A stretch of 64,000 nucleotides of DNA from Pseudomonas viridiflava. Its GTDB lineage: Bacteria > Pseudomonadota > Gammaproteobacteria > Pseudomonadales > Pseudomonadaceae. Both the position numbers and the translations under genes were made by a program. The stretch lies in the NCBI RefSeq assembly GCF_900585905.1, contig NZ_UTVH01000001.1, forward strand, positions 186,001 through 250,000. Direction: 5' to 3'. This document shows positions 52,982-63,351 of this stretch, in pieces (position 1 is the first letter of the stretch; each line of letters opens with the position of its first letter). The notes beneath the pieces were generated by a model. That model was not told the origin of the DNA. It made no database searches and worked only from the letters and a program-made list of their open reading frames with translations.

Positions 52982-52997
52982 TCAGGGCGGCCCCTGA
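52982..52997 (+). promoter_or_regulatory. rplM: rplM leader hairpin overlapping the ribosome binding site
   Basis: TCAGGG and CCCTGA form a perfect 6-base stem with a 4-base loop (CGGC). The right arm overlaps TGAGG, the only plausible ribosome binding sequence before ATG 53007. L13 is known to repress its own operon in Escherichia coli, so the hairpin could be the control point. This is inferred. Confidence 0.5.
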
Positions 52998-53006
52998 GGC
53001 TAAATA

Positions 53007-53435
53007 ATGAAAACTTTTACTGCTAAACCGGAAACAGTTAAGCGCGAGTGGTTCGTAGTCGATGCTGCTGGTCAGACCCTGGGTCGTCTGGCTACAGAGA
53101 TCGCTAGCCGTCTGCGTGGCAAGCACAAAGCTGAATACACTCCGCACGTCGACACCGGTGACTACATCGTAGTGATCAATGCCGAGCAGATTCGCGTTAC
53201 CGGTGCTAAAACCACCGACAAAATCTACTACTCTCACTCCGGTTTTCCGGGCGGGATCAAGTCGATCAACTTTGAAAAGCTGATCGCCAAAGCTCCTGAG
53301 CGTGTGATCGAGACCGCGGTTAAAGGCATGCTGCCTAAGAACCCGCTGGGTCGCGACATGTATCGTAAGCTGAAAGTCTATGCGGGCACTGCACACCCTC
53401 ATACTGCTCAGCAGCCCCAAGAACTGAAGTTTTAA
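53007..53435 (+). CDS. rplM: 50S ribosomal protein L13
   Basis: Ribosomal protein of 142 residues, early-assembling on 23S r[33 protein letters not shown] and [22 protein letters not shown] are signature segments. It forms a two-gene operon with rpsI, 14 bases downstream. Confidence 0.98.
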   Translation: MKTFTAKPETVKREWFVVDAAGQTLGRLATEIASRLRGKHKAEYTPHVDTGDYIVVINAEQIRVTGAKTTDKIYYSHSGFPGGIKSINFEKLIAKAPERVIETAVKGMLPKNPLGRDMYRKLKVYAGTAHPHTAQQPQELKF

Positions 53436-53449
53436 CGGAATAGTTCATT

Positions 53450-53842
53450 ATGTCGGCGACTCAAAATTACGGCACTGGCCGTCGCAAGACCGCAACCGCT
53501 CGCGTTTTCCTGCGTCCAGGTACCGGTAACATCTCCATCAACAACCGTTCGCTGGAGAATTTCTTCGGTCGCGAAACTGCCCGCATGGTAGTTCGTCAGC
53601 CGCTGGAACTGACTGAGACTGTCGAGAAGTTCGACATCTACGTCACCGTCATCGGCGGCGGTGTAAGTGGCCAGGCTGGCGCAATCCGCCACGGTATCAC
53701 TCGCGCTCTGATGCAGTACGACGAAACCCTGCGCGGCGCTCTGCGTAAAGCAGGCTTCGTGACTCGTGACGCGCGTGAAGTTGAACGTAAGAAAGTCGGT
53801 CTGCGTAAAGCGCGTAAGCGTCCGCAGTACTCGAAGCGTTAA
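53450..53842 (+). CDS. rpsI: 30S ribosomal protein S9
   Basis: Ribosomal protein of 130 residues. [17 protein letters not shown] opens the protein, and the tail [12 protein letters not shown] reaches the P-site tRNA. It is followed by a strong terminator. Confidence 0.98.
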   Translation: MSATQNYGTGRRKTATARVFLRPGTGNISINNRSLENFFGRETARMVVRQPLELTETVEKFDIYVTVIGGGVSGQAGAIRHGITRALMQYDETLRGALRKAGFVTRDAREVERKKVGLRKARKRPQYSKR

Positions 53843-53862
53843 TTCGCTCTTCGTTCAAAAAG

Positions 53863-53897
53863 AACGCCCAGCCTCCTCACGGAGCTGGGCGTTTTTT
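53863..53897 (+). terminator. rpsI terminator
   Basis: AACGCCCAGC and GCTGGGCGTT form a 10-base stem with an 11-base loop and a run of seven T, 20 bases past the rpsI stop. Confidence 0.9.
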
Positions 53898-54085
53898 TAT
53901 GGCAGCTGTTTGACGTTTGCGTAGCGTGGCTGATGCTGGGTGGGCGGATGTTTTCAAGGGCTTTGGTTGTTGTGTTTGCTTGTGGCCTGACCGGTTTCTA
54001 TCTACCATCCGGCAAATTTCAGAACCTTCAGTTTTCAAATGCAGGACTGGACCAAAAAGGCCTAGCGCTGTCGGGAGAGGACGCA

Positions 54086-54679
54086 ATGAGCAATGACGGC
54101 ATGAACGCGGGCCGACGTCGCTTTCTGGTGGCCGCGACCTCGGTGGTCGGTGGCGGTGGAGTGGTGGGGGCAGCGGTCCCGTTCGTAGGGTCATGGTTTC
54201 CCAGTGCCAAAGCGAAAGCGGCGGGGGCACCGGTTCGGGTAAACATCAGCAAGATCGAGGCGGGTCAGCAGATGGTTGCCGAATGGCGCGGACAACCGGT
54301 GTTTATCGTGCGGCGCACCGAGCAGATCCTGAGCGCGCTGGGCAGTATGGCGGGTCGGCTGTCTGATCCCGAGTCGAAGCATTCGGTCCAGCCGGTTTAC
54401 GTTGACCCGGTGACGCGATCAATCAAGCCGGAAATACTCTTGCTGATCGGTATATGCACCCACCTTGGGTGCTCGCCGACGTTTCGTCCTGAAGTGGCCC
54501 CTGCTGATCTGGGCAAGGACTGGTTGGGCGGTTATTTCTGTCCCTGCCACGGCTCCCGTTACGACCTGGCCGGCCGGGTGTACAAAGCGCAGCCTGCGCC
54601 CGTGAATCTGCCGGTTCCGCCCCATGCTTACGAGTCCGATAACATCATTGTCATTGGTGTCGATCAGGAGACCGCGTGA
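54086..54679 (+). CDS. petA: ubiquinol-cytochrome c reductase iron-sulfur subunit (Rieske)
   Basis: Rieske protein of the cytochrome bc1 complex, passing electrons from ubiquinol to cytochrome c1. The ATG at 54086 gives 197 residues with a twin-arginine-type anchor (GRRRFLVAATS, then VVGGGGVVGAAVPFV) kept as the membrane helix. Cluster ligands are in CTHLGC and CPCHGS. A longer frame upstream adds an unrelated hydrophobic stretch and is rejected. The petB start overlaps the stop by one base. Confidence 0.96.
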   Translation: MSNDGMNAGRRRFLVAATSVVGGGGVVGAAVPFVGSWFPSAKAKAAGAPVRVNISKIEAGQQMVAEWRGQPVFIVRRTEQILSALGSMAGRLSDPESKHSVQPVYVDPVTRSIKPEILLLIGICTHLGCSPTFRPEVAPADLGKDWLGGYFCPCHGSRYDLAGRVYKAQPAPVNLPVPPHAYESDNIIVIGVDQETA

Positions 54680-55890
54680 TGAGCAAGTTCATGGCCTGGC
54701 TAGACGCCCGTTTTCCTGCCACCAAGCTGTGGGAGAGCCATCTCAGCAAGTACTACGTGCCGAAAAATTTCAACTTCTTTTACTTCTTCGGTTCACTGGC
54801 GCTGCTGGTGCTGGTCAATCAGGTGCTGACCGGTATCTGGCTGACCATGAGTTACACGCCGACAGCAGAAGGTGCCTTCGCGTCTGTCGAATACATCATG
54901 CGTGATGTCGCCTTCGGATCGATTCTGCGGCTGCTGCATTCGACCGGCGCGTCAGCCTTTTTCATCGTCATTTACCTGCACATGTTTCGCGGGTTGCTTT
55001 ACGGCTCCTACCAAAAGCCCCGGGAGCTGGTCTGGGTGTTCGGCATGCTGATTTATCTGGCGCTGATGGCGGAGGCTTTCATGGGCTATCTGCTGCCCTG
55101 GGGGCAGATGTCCTATTGGGGCGCACAGGTGATCATTTCGCTGTTCGGCGCAATCCCGGTGGTTGGCCAGGGCCTCACCGAGTGGATACGCGGCGATTAT
55201 CTGGTTTCGGGGATCACCTTGAACCGTTTCTTTGCCTTGCATGTGGTGGCCTTGCCGCTGGTCATCGTGGGGCTGGTGGTGCTGCACATCCTGGCCTTGC
55301 ATCATGTTGGTTCGAATAACCCGGATGGCATCGACATCAAGAAGCACACAGATGAAAACGGCATTCCGCTGGATGGCATCCCGTTTCATCCTTATTACAC
55401 GGTCAAGGATCTCGTGGCTGTGGTCCTGTTTCTTTTCGTGTTCTGCTCGATCGTGTTTTTCTTTCCGGAAATGGGCGGCTACTTTCTGGAGAAGCCCAAC
55501 TTTGAAATGGCCAACGCGCTGAAGACCCCCGAGCACATCGCGCCGGTGTGGTACTTCACGCCGTTCTACGCGATCCTGCGCGCCGTCCCGGACAAGCTGC
55601 TGGGCGTCATTGCCATGGCCGCGGCCATCGCGGTGCTGTTCGTACTGCCCTGGCTGGATCGCAGTCCGGTCCGGTCCATGCGTTACAAGGGCTGGATGAG
55701 CCGGCTCGGGCTGGCGCTGTTCTGTCTCTCTTTCGTGACCCTGGGGGTGCTGGGCGCAGCGGCCCCAACCCCAGGGCGAACGTTGCTGTCGCAGGTGTGC
55801 ACAGGTCTGTATTTCGCCTGGTTCATATTGATGCCGTGGTATACCCGGCTGGAACAAACCAGACCGGTGCCGGACAGGGTGACAGGCTGA
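54679..55890 (+). CDS. petB: cytochrome b of the bc1 complex
   Basis: Integral membrane subunit of 403 residues with the two b hemes and the quinol sites. Heme ligands lie in LLHSTGASAFFIVIYLHMFRG and in FALHVVALPLVIVGLVVLHILALHH. The quinol-oxidation motif usually written PEWY reads PVWY here (HIAPVWYFTPFYA). The GTG at 54676 is in frame, but ATG 54679 is the natural start. Confidence 0.96.
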   Translation: MSKFMAWLDARFPATKLWESHLSKYYVPKNFNFFYFFGSLALLVLVNQVLTGIWLTMSYTPTAEGAFASVEYIMRDVAFGSILRLLHSTGASAFFIVIYLHMFRGLLYGSYQKPRELVWVFGMLIYLALMAEAFMGYLLPWGQMSYWGAQVIISLFGAIPVVGQGLTEWIRGDYLVSGITLNRFFALHVVALPLVIVGLVVLHILALHHVGSNNPDGIDIKKHTDENGIPLDGIPFHPYYTVKDLVAVVLFLFVFCSIVFFFPEMGGYFLEKPNFEMANALKTPEHIAPVWYFTPFYAILRAVPDKLLGVIAMAAAIAVLFVLPWLDRSPVRSMRYKGWMSRLGLALFCLSFVTLGVLGAAAPTPGRTLLSQVCTGLYFAWFILMPWYTRLEQTRPVPDRVTG

Positions 55891-56657
55891 TGAAAATGCG
55901 ATGGCTTGCACTGATTCTGGCGGTGTTGCCCATGCTCTCTATGGCGGCTGGAGGCACAGCCGCGCCGCTTGCGAAGGTCGAGATCGACGTTTCGGATCGG
56001 GCAGCGCTGCAGGATGGCGCTCGCACCTTCGTCAATTACTGCATGGGCTGTCACGGGGCGAAATTCCAGCGCTACGAGCGTGTGGCCGACGATCTCGGCA
56101 TTCCCCACGAATTGATGCTGGACAAGCTTGCGTTCACGGGCGCCAAAATCGGCGATCACATGATCAGCGCCATGCAGCCTGCGGACGCCAAAGTGTGGTT
56201 CGGGGCCGCGCCACCGGACCTGACCCTGGTCGCGCGGGTGCGCGGCACTGACTGGCTTTACGGGTATCTGCGTACCTTCTACGAAGACCCCGCGCGACCC
56301 TGGGGCGTCAATAACCAGGTATTGCCCAATGTTGCGATGCCTAATGTCCTCGCAGGCTGGCAGGGCCGTCAGGTACTGGACTGCAAGCCGGTTCAGCAGG
56401 CGCAGCATGAGCCACTGGCTGGCCCGCCATCGAGTCACGAGGCATGCAACAAGTTGGCGGTCGTGCCCGGCAGCGGCAGCCTGAGCGAAGCGCAATTCGA
56501 CGAGAAAATCAAAAATCTGGTGACCTTTCTCGCCTATTCGGCAGACCCGAACAAGCTGCGACATCAGCGCATCGGCACTTATGTACTGCTGTACCTGGTC
56601 TTCTTCTTCGTGTTTGCCTATCTGCTCAAGCGGGAGTACTGGAAGGATATTCGTTGA
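55890..56657 (+). CDS. petC: cytochrome c1
   Basis: Heme-c subunit of the bc1 complex. The 255-residue precursor has a Sec signal (MKMRWLALILAVLPMLSMAAG), the heme motif CMGCH (Cys51, Cys54, His55), a likely axial Met in NVAMPNVL, and a C-terminal membrane anchor (YVLLYLVFFFVFAYLLKREYW). ATG 55890 shares one base with the petB stop; an in-frame ATG 6 bases later is also possible. Confidence 0.95.
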   Translation: MKMRWLALILAVLPMLSMAAGGTAAPLAKVEIDVSDRAALQDGARTFVNYCMGCHGAKFQRYERVADDLGIPHELMLDKLAFTGAKIGDHMISAMQPADAKVWFGAAPPDLTLVARVRGTDWLYGYLRTFYEDPARPWGVNNQVLPNVAMPNVLAGWQGRQVLDCKPVQQAQHEPLAGPPSSHEACNKLAVVPGSGSLSEAQFDEKIKNLVTFLAYSADPNKLRHQRIGTYVLLYLVFFFVFAYLLKREYWKDIR

Positions 56658-56760
56658 GATGCCTGTCGCTGCCACCTCGTCTTGAACGCAAAGCCATGGA
56701 AAATATGGCGATTACGGCAAGATTGCAGCATTGAACCTGCGTAAATGAGCTATCTTGTCG

Positions 56761-56800
56761 CCCGCAATGACCACTGCCTTAAAGCGGTCATTGTCGCGGG
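56761..56800 (+). promoter_or_regulatory. long hairpin between petC and sspA
   Basis: CCCGCAATGACC and GGTCATTGTCGCGGG pair with a two-base bulge, around a short loop, 56 bases before sspA. There is no T-run. It may end petABC transcripts or shape the sspA leader. The rest of the 198-base gap shows no gene. Confidence 0.45.
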
Positions 56801-56855
56801 TGCTCCGGCATTTGCGTTTTATGGCTTTCAATAAATTTAAGCGAGGAGGACCGCC

Positions 56856-57473
56856 ATGGGCGTGACCAATCGGTTGGCCTGTTACTCCGACCCCGCCGAC
56901 CACTATTCCCACCGCGTGCGTATCGTGCTCGCCGAGAAGGGTGTCAGCGCTGAGATCATCGACGTGGTGACGGGAACCCATCCAGCGAAGTTGATCGAGG
57001 TCAATCCATACGGCAGCGTGCCGACGCTCGTTGATCGTGATCTGGCGTTGTACGAATCCACCGTCGTAATGGAATATCTGGATGAGCGCTACCCGCATCC
57101 GCCTTTGCTGCCGGTTTACCCCGTTGCGCGAGCCAACAGCCGGTTGCTGATCCATCGCATCCAGCGTGACTGGTGTGCGCTGGTCGACCTGATCCTCGAG
57201 CCGCGCAGCAAAGAAGCTGCGCGCGTGCAGGCACGCAAAGAGCTGCGCGAGAGCCTGACCGGGGTTTCGCCGCTGTTTGCCGAAAAAGCTTTTTTCATGA
57301 GCGACGAGCAAAGCTTGGTCGATTGCTGTCTATTGCCCATACTCTGGCGTTTGCCTGTGTTGGGTATTGAATTGCAGCGGCCTGCCAAGCCGTTGCTTGA
57401 CTATATGGAGCGCCAGTTTGCGCGTGAGGCTTTTCAGGCAAGTCTGTCTGCAGCTGAACGCGACATGCGCTAA
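56856..57473 (+). CDS. sspA: stringent starvation protein A
   Basis: RNA-polymerase-associated protein of 205 residues with a glutathione-transferase fold but no transferase activity. [41 protein letters not shown] and the PHPPLLP surface patch of SspA are present. It globally affects stationary-phase and virulence genes in gammaproteobacteria. It follows GCGAGGAGG. sspB is 17 bases downstream. Confidence 0.96.
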   Translation: MGVTNRLACYSDPADHYSHRVRIVLAEKGVSAEIIDVVTGTHPAKLIEVNPYGSVPTLVDRDLALYESTVVMEYLDERYPHPPLLPVYPVARANSRLLIHRIQRDWCALVDLILEPRSKEAARVQARKELRESLTGVSPLFAEKAFFMSDEQSLVDCCLLPILWRLPVLGIELQRPAKPLLDYMERQFAREAFQASLSAAERDMR

Positions 57474-57490
57474 GGCCTAAGGAGCCGTTA

Positions 57491-57904
57491 ATGAACTCCA
57501 GTCGCCCTTATCTGATTCGCGCTCTTTACGAGTGGATCGTCGATAACGATTGCACCCCGCATATGCTGGTCAATGCGGAATACCCGTCAGTGCAGATCCC
57601 GCAAGGGTTTGCCAGCGATGGGCAGATTGTCCTGAACGTCTCGCCGTCCGCTGTGCGCCACCTGCACATGGACAACGACGCGGTCAGTTTTGAAGGCCGC
57701 TTTGGTGGTGTGCCGCACACGCTGTTCGTGCCTATAGGCGCCATTCTGGGGATTTACGCCCGGGAGAATGGCCAGGGTATGGTTTTCGACCTGGAGTCGC
57801 CGCTGGAGGGCGATGAGGGCGTCGAATCGGGCGATGACCTGCCGCCGCCGGACTCCGAGCCGCCGCGCCCGAGTGGTCGGCCAAGCCTGAAGGTCGTGAA
57901 GTAG
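57491..57904 (+). CDS. sspB: ClpXP protease specificity-enhancing factor SspB
   Basis: Adaptor of 137 residues that hands ssrA-tagged proteins to ClpXP. The folded peptide-binding domain (about 1-105) starts SSRPYLIRALYEWIVDNDCTPHMLVN. A flexible acidic/Pro linker leads to the C-terminal ClpX-binding tail GRPSLKVVK, which matches the expected motif. It ends with a strong terminator. Confidence 0.96.
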   Translation: MNSSRPYLIRALYEWIVDNDCTPHMLVNAEYPSVQIPQGFASDGQIVLNVSPSAVRHLHMDNDAVSFEGRFGGVPHTLFVPIGAILGIYARENGQGMVFDLESPLEGDEGVESGDDLPPPDSEPPRPSGRPSLKVVK

Positions 57905-57917
57905 TTCAGGTGCAAAG

Positions 57918-57946
57918 AAAAAGGCGACCCGAGGGTCGCCTTTTTC
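57918..57946 (+). terminator. sspB terminator
   Basis: AAGGCGACCC and GGGTCGCCTT form a stem with a minimal loop, followed by T, 17 bases after sspB. A-tracts on the other side would let it also serve the minus-strand BON lipoprotein gene ending at 57963. Confidence 0.9.
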
Positions 57947-57962
57947 ATGCCTGCGTCGAGCA

Positions 57963-59140
<1,178 letters not shown>

Positions 59141-59264
59141 TTATGAGAGCGTATTGCGCAGGACTCGCCTGCGCAGGAGCGTGCAAGCATCCCGGCACAG
59201 GCAGTGGCAGCGCGCAATGCCAAAAGCGAAATCGGTGAAGAGTAAGCGTCGACCCAGTCTGCAT

Positions 59265-59636
59265 TCAGCTCTCGAACGCATGCTGAACCCAGTTCAAGGG
59301 GCGTCTGTCCTGAGGATTGCCTTCGATGGCGACCACATCGAACCGGCATGCAGCCGATTGCCAGCGAGGCTCGCTCTGCAGAAACAGCTGTGCCGCCAGG
59401 ATGACCTTCTGCTGCTTGCGAAAATCGACGCTTTCCAGCGCTCCGCCCCAGGTTGAATGGCGGCGATAGCGAACTTCGACGAATACTACTGTATCCCCGT
59501 CAAGCATGACCAGATCAAGCTCGCCACGTTTACACAGCCAGTTCTGGGCAATCAGCTGTAATCCTTGCTGCTGTAAATGACGCAGGGCGCTGGCTTCCGC
59601 CTCGCGCCCTGCTGTATGGCGGGTGTTGCCGTGCAT
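59265..59636 (-). CDS. yraN: YraN family endonuclease-like protein (UPF0102)
   Basis: Protein of 123 residues with a restriction-endonuclease-like core: GREAEASALRHLQQQG, KRGELDLVMLDGDTVVFVEVRYR contains the E...D...ExR pattern of the active site. Function is unproven. Its ATG directly abuts the lpoA stop (TAAATG), so it is likely translated by coupling. A 133-base gap follows before the SIS gene. Confidence 0.88.
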   Translation of the reverse strand: MHGNTRHTAGREAEASALRHLQQQGLQLIAQNWLCKRGELDLVMLDGDTVVFVEVRYRRHSTWGGALESVDFRKQQKVILAAQLFLQSEPRWQSAACRFDVVAIEGNPQDRRPLNWVQHAFES

Positions 59637-61451
59637 TTACTGAGGGGTGTCCGGCAGGCGCTGGACAGTGCCGTCGACGAATTCAGCCCAGGGCAACTGA
59701 CGTTCCACGCGGCGGTTCGGGTTGATGCTCAGGCTACCGGAGAGGCCGTCAATGCGGCTTTCGGGCAAGGTGCTGAGCTGGCCCAGGCGCGGCGCAAGCC
59801 GGTAGGCATCGGCGCCCATCGCGTAGAGCCGACCCAGGGCGCCGGAGGCCTGCGGCCATTGGGTAATCACCTGCTGACGCAGAGGATCTTCGGCGTTCAA
59901 CAGCCAAGGGGTCTCGCAGAAGCGCACACCATTGAGGTCCATGTACTGGGCGCGATCGTTGCTGTTGGTAAACAGGTGCGACGTCGCATATACCGGGACA
60001 TCGCCAGCGTACTGGAAAACCATGGTCGGCTTGATCTGCTGAGCCTGCTGCGGCGTGGCGGCCAGGAACATGAAATCGATGTCCTGACGACGCGACGGTT
60101 GCGCCGCCACCTGAGTGCCAGCGGTGCTTTGCAGACGCTGCGCGCGGCCTTCGCTATTGCGCAACTGGAACAGGTCTGCCACTTGCTGTGCCAACGCAAC
60201 AGGCTGATCAACGTGCTCGGCAGCGATCAGCGTGCCGCCTTTGGCTTGCCAGCTCTGGCGGAAAGCATCCAGGACACGGTCGCCCCATTCGCCTTTCGGC
60301 ACCATGGCTACTGCGCTGCGTTTGCCGTCAGCCCATGCCCGGCGGGCCACTTCCCGCGCCTCATCTTCAGCCGACAGGCCAAACTGGAACAGCTGGCCAG
60401 GCCCTGCAGTGCCAGCGTCGCTGTAATTCAACGCCAGGGTCTTGATCGGCAATTGCGGACGACTGGTGAGCTGCTTGACCAGTGGCTTCTCCAGCGGGCC
60501 GACGACCAACTGCACGCCGGCCGCTTTTGCATCGCGGTAGAAGTCGTCCATGGAGGTCAGACGCGAACTGTCGAAGACCTGGATTTCTGGCGGATTCTGC
60601 CCCGCCTGTTGCGCTTGGTAGTGCGCGGCCATGAAGCCCTCACGCAGCGCCTTGGCGACAGCGGCCAGTGGACCTTCCTGTGGTAGCAGCAGGGCAATCC
60701 GGGTCAGCGGCTCGCTGGTCAGTGCACGCAGCTGCGCCAGGGTTGCAGGTAATTGAATGGCTGCAGGGTGAGCGGGGTTCTGTGCCTTCCAGCTGTCGAT
60801 GGCCGCCTGTTGCTGTTCCAGCGTGCCAGCGCCCTTGATGGTGCGTGCCAGGCTGAGCCAGCCGCCCAGGTCATCCGTGGCGGCGCTCTGCAGTTGCTCT
60901 GTCGGAAGCGCGGACACCAGCGCCCAGATAGCGTCGTTGTTGGCGCTGAGGTCCTGAGGCTGAAGAAGAGGACCGACGAACACGCGCTCGCTCACTGCAG
61001 GCAGGATCTGCCCGTCCGCTTCAAGGGCGCGAGCACGCACGGTGTGAGTGCGCACTTGCTGCTCCACTGACAGTTCGCTCAGGCGTTGCAGGCTGGGGTG
61101 GCTCAGCGCAGTAAGTGCGGCCTTGGGTTGATTGCGACCCAGGGCCAGCTCGGCGTCCAGCGTTGCAGCAAACACTTGCAGGCCAGGCTTGAGCGCGTCC
61201 ATCTTCACTTGGGCAAGGATTTGCGCAGCGCGACCAGGATTGTTCTGCCGGTTGGCCAGATCCGCAGCGCTCAATCGCAGCACTGCGGCCTGGTCCGGAG
61301 TCTTGGCCGCAGCAGCCTGATCGAGCAATTGCTCGATGCTGGCGTCTGGCGTGCGTGGAAGTTCGCCAAGGCTGGACGAAGGCGAGCTGGCGCAGGCCGC
61401 CAGCAGGGCAGCGAGGCAGAGGGCAGAGAATAGCCGCAGGCAAGCGATCAT
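59637..61451 (-). CDS. lpoA: penicillin-binding protein activator LpoA
   Basis: Outer-membrane lipoprotein of 604 residues that reaches through the periplasm to activate a class A PBP. The ATG at 61451 gives MIACLRLFSALCLAALLAAC, a lipobox with Cys20; a longer in-frame start is rejected. The N-terminal part is helical and TPR-like (about 40-260). The C-terminal part is a periplasmic-binding-protein fold (from RIALLLPQEGPLAAVAKALREGF). It lies divergent from rsmI. Confidence 0.93.
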   Translation of the reverse strand: MIACLRLFSALCLAALLAACASSPSSSLGELPRTPDASIEQLLDQAAAAKTPDQAAVLRLSAADLANRQNNPGRAAQILAQVKMDALKPGLQVFAATLDAELALGRNQPKAALTALSHPSLQRLSELSVEQQVRTHTVRARALEADGQILPAVSERVFVGPLLQPQDLSANNDAIWALVSALPTEQLQSAATDDLGGWLSLARTIKGAGTLEQQQAAIDSWKAQNPAHPAAIQLPATLAQLRALTSEPLTRIALLLPQEGPLAAVAKALREGFMAAHYQAQQAGQNPPEIQVFDSSRLTSMDDFYRDAKAAGVQLVVGPLEKPLVKQLTSRPQLPIKTLALNYSDAGTAGPGQLFQFGLSAEDEAREVARRAWADGKRSAVAMVPKGEWGDRVLDAFRQSWQAKGGTLIAAEHVDQPVALAQQVADLFQLRNSEGRAQRLQSTAGTQVAAQPSRRQDIDFMFLAATPQQAQQIKPTMVFQYAGDVPVYATSHLFTNSNDRAQYMDLNGVRFCETPWLLNAEDPLRQQVITQWPQASGALGRLYAMGADAYRLAPRLGQLSTLPESRIDGLSGSLSINPNRRVERQLPWAEFVDGTVQRLPDTPQ

Positions 61452-61731
61452 GTATAAAGTCCTGATACTCGAGCAATTTAGCGGGGAATTGTACCCAAGC
61501 ACTGGCAAGGGCGCGATGTCGTTGGTAGTGATGTACAGATATTAGTCGCTGCGCTGACCTGGCGAGGTCGAAAAGACACACTTGTGGTTGCAGAAATTGT
61601 CAGCGTCGACCGCTCTTGGGTTTCCTGCCTTTTTACAATGTTCCGTGCGGCTGTGGGGCAATCGAAACGTTCTGAGTCTGTACAATGCGACCTGTCGCCC
61701 GATTCGGGTAAAAAATCATGAGGTCTGCGCT

Positions 61732-62604
61732 TTGACTGCTCCAGTTGCTTTGAATTCCGCCGCGGGCTCGCTTTATGTAGTGGCCACGCCAATCGGCAAT
61801 CTGGATGACATGAGCGTGCGGGCGTTGAAAGTGTTGCGCGAGGTCGCTCTGATTGCCGCCGAGGACACCCGTCACTCCCAGCGTCTGATGCAGCATTTCG
61901 GCATTTCAACGCCGCTCGCCGCCTGTCATGAGCATAACGAGCGTGACGAAGGCAGCCGCTTCATCACGAGGTTGTTGGCCGGGGACAGCATCGCGCTGAT
62001 TTCCGATGCGGGCACACCGCTGATTTCCGACCCCGGCTACCATCTGGTGCGTCAGGCCCGGGCTGCCGGCATTGCAGTGGTTCCGGTGCCTGGGGCCTGC
62101 GCCTTGATTGCCGCGCTTTCAGCCGCCGGCCTGCCCTCTGATCGCTTTATCTTCGAGGGCTTTCTGCCCGCCAAGGCGGTCGGCCGTCGCGCGCGTCTTG
62201 ATTTGTTGAAGGAAGAGCCACGCACGTTGATTTTCTACGAGGCGCCGCATCGCATTCTGGAATGCCTGCAGGACCTTGAGCTGGTGTTCGGCGCCCAGCG
62301 CCCTGCGTTGCTCGCGCGGGAATTGACCAAGACCTTCGAAACGCTCAAGGGCTTGCCCCTGGGCGAACTGCGCCAGTTTGTCGAAAGTGACAGCAATCAG
62401 CAGCGGGGCGAATGCGTGGTCCTGGTTGCGGGCTGGACTGCGCCGGAAGACGAAGACGTGGTCGGCAGTGAAGCCCGACGCATCCTTGACCTGTTGCTCG
62501 AAGAGATGCCGCTCAAGCGCGCAGCGGCCCTGGCGGCGCAGATCACCGGCGTGCGCAAGAATCTGTTGTATCAGGTCGCGCTGGACAAGCAAAACGGGGA
62601 ATAA
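61732..62604 (+). CDS. rsmI: 16S rRNA (cytidine(1402)-2'-O)-methyltransferase
   Basis: Methylates the ribose of C1402 in the 16S rRNA decoding centre using S-adenosylmethionine. The tetrapyrrole-methylase fold is clear: LYVVATPIGNLDDMSVRAL, AAEDTRHSQRLM, and ALISDAGTPLISDPGYHLV. The TTG at 61732, 8 bases after AGG, gives 290 residues; no ATG or GTG is in frame nearby, and the longer frame enters the divergent intergenic region. The start is therefore likely but not certain. Confidence 0.93.
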   Translation: MTAPVALNSAAGSLYVVATPIGNLDDMSVRALKVLREVALIAAEDTRHSQRLMQHFGISTPLAACHEHNERDEGSRFITRLLAGDSIALISDAGTPLISDPGYHLVRQARAAGIAVVPVPGACALIAALSAAGLPSDRFIFEGFLPAKAVGRRARLDLLKEEPRTLIFYEAPHRILECLQDLELVFGAQRPALLARELTKTFETLKGLPLGELRQFVESDSNQQRGECVVLVAGWTAPEDEDVVGSEARRILDLLLEEMPLKRAAALAAQITGVRKNLLYQVALDKQNGE

Positions 62605-62676
62605 AGCGCTGCGGCGCGGCCCTGCGACGTTTTAAAGCTTGTTCTGAGTGAGGTGTGCCGCTAACCTTGGCAGCGG

Positions 62677-63040
62677 AGAGTCGATTGGACAGTCGCTGCC
62701 TCTTGTTGCTTTTGCAGTCAAGGGGGGGAGGAAAGTCCGGGCTCCATAGGGCGGAGTGCCAGGTAACGCCTGGGAGGCGTGAGCCTACGGAAAGTGCCAC
62801 AGAAAATAACCGCCTAAGCGCTTCGGCGCCGGTAAGGGTGAAAAGGTGCGGTAAGAGCGCACCGCACGTCTGGCAACAGGTCGTGGTCAAGGTAAACCCC
62901 ACTCGGAGCAAGACCAAATAGGGTTCCAAGGCGTGGCCCGCGCTGGAACCGGGTAGGTTGCTAAAGACGTCCAGTGATGGCCGTCGTAGAGGAATGACTG
63001 TCCTCGACAGAACCCGGCTTACAGATCGACTCTCCACCTT
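62677..63040 (+). ncRNA. rnpB: RNase P RNA, type A
   Basis: Catalytic RNA of RNase P, which matures tRNA 5' ends. The 5' end AGAGTCGATTGGACAGTCGC pairs with the 3' end GATCGACTCT (P1). The universal P4 halves are present: GAGGAAAGTCCGGGCTCC at about 62728 and ACAGAACCCGGCTTACAG at about 63007. The internal GGTAAGGGTGAAAAGGTGCGGTAAGAGCGCACC and GTAAACCCCAC stretches are also typical. Length is about 364 bases. Exact ends are approximate. Confidence 0.95.
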
Positions 63041-63248
63041 TTCCTTCTGCATCCCCTCTGAATCGCTCAGTTTAAAAACCCTTCGTAATACCAAAAAAAT
63101 CTTTCACCTCACAAATCACTTTAAGTTCGCTGCGCACTCGCATGAGTTGCGTCGGAATTTTCCGTCCGAAGGCGCGCTTTTTTCGTGCTGATCGTCCGAT
63201 ATCGCTCCTAAATACCAGTTATGTAAGGGATTTCCTTAGGACCGTGCC

Positions 63249-63278
63249 TTGACGGTGTGGTGGGCGGGTTCCTATAGT
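63249..63278 (+). promoter_or_regulatory. sigma-70 promoter of the division and cell wall cluster
   Basis: TTGACG (63249-63254) and TATAGT (63273-63278) are separated by 18 bases, 74 bases before mraZ. The strength is as expected for the promoter that serves the long dcw operon. The preceding 200 bases after rnpB show no gene. Confidence 0.8.
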
Positions 63279-63285
63279 GTGCGCA

Positions 63286-63310
63286 AGTGGCAGAAAGTGG
63301 CGCGAAGTGG
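63286..63310. promoter_or_regulatory. putative MraZ operator, three direct repeats
   Basis: AAGTGG occurs three times at exact 10-base spacing (GTGG cores at 63287, 63297 and 63307), right at the expected transcription start. MraZ is known to bind tandem TGG(G)-type repeats at this spacing upstream of its own gene. Autorepression here is inferred. Confidence 0.75.
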
Positions 63311-63351
63311 GTTTTTTTAACGCTAAAAGTTAGAATTCGGAGAAAGCGCCT

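Noticed and set aside
53933..54085. N-terminal extension of the Rieske protein with an extra hydrophobic segment
   Set aside because: It would place a second hydrophobic stretch before the twin-arginine motif; the 54086 start matches the family.
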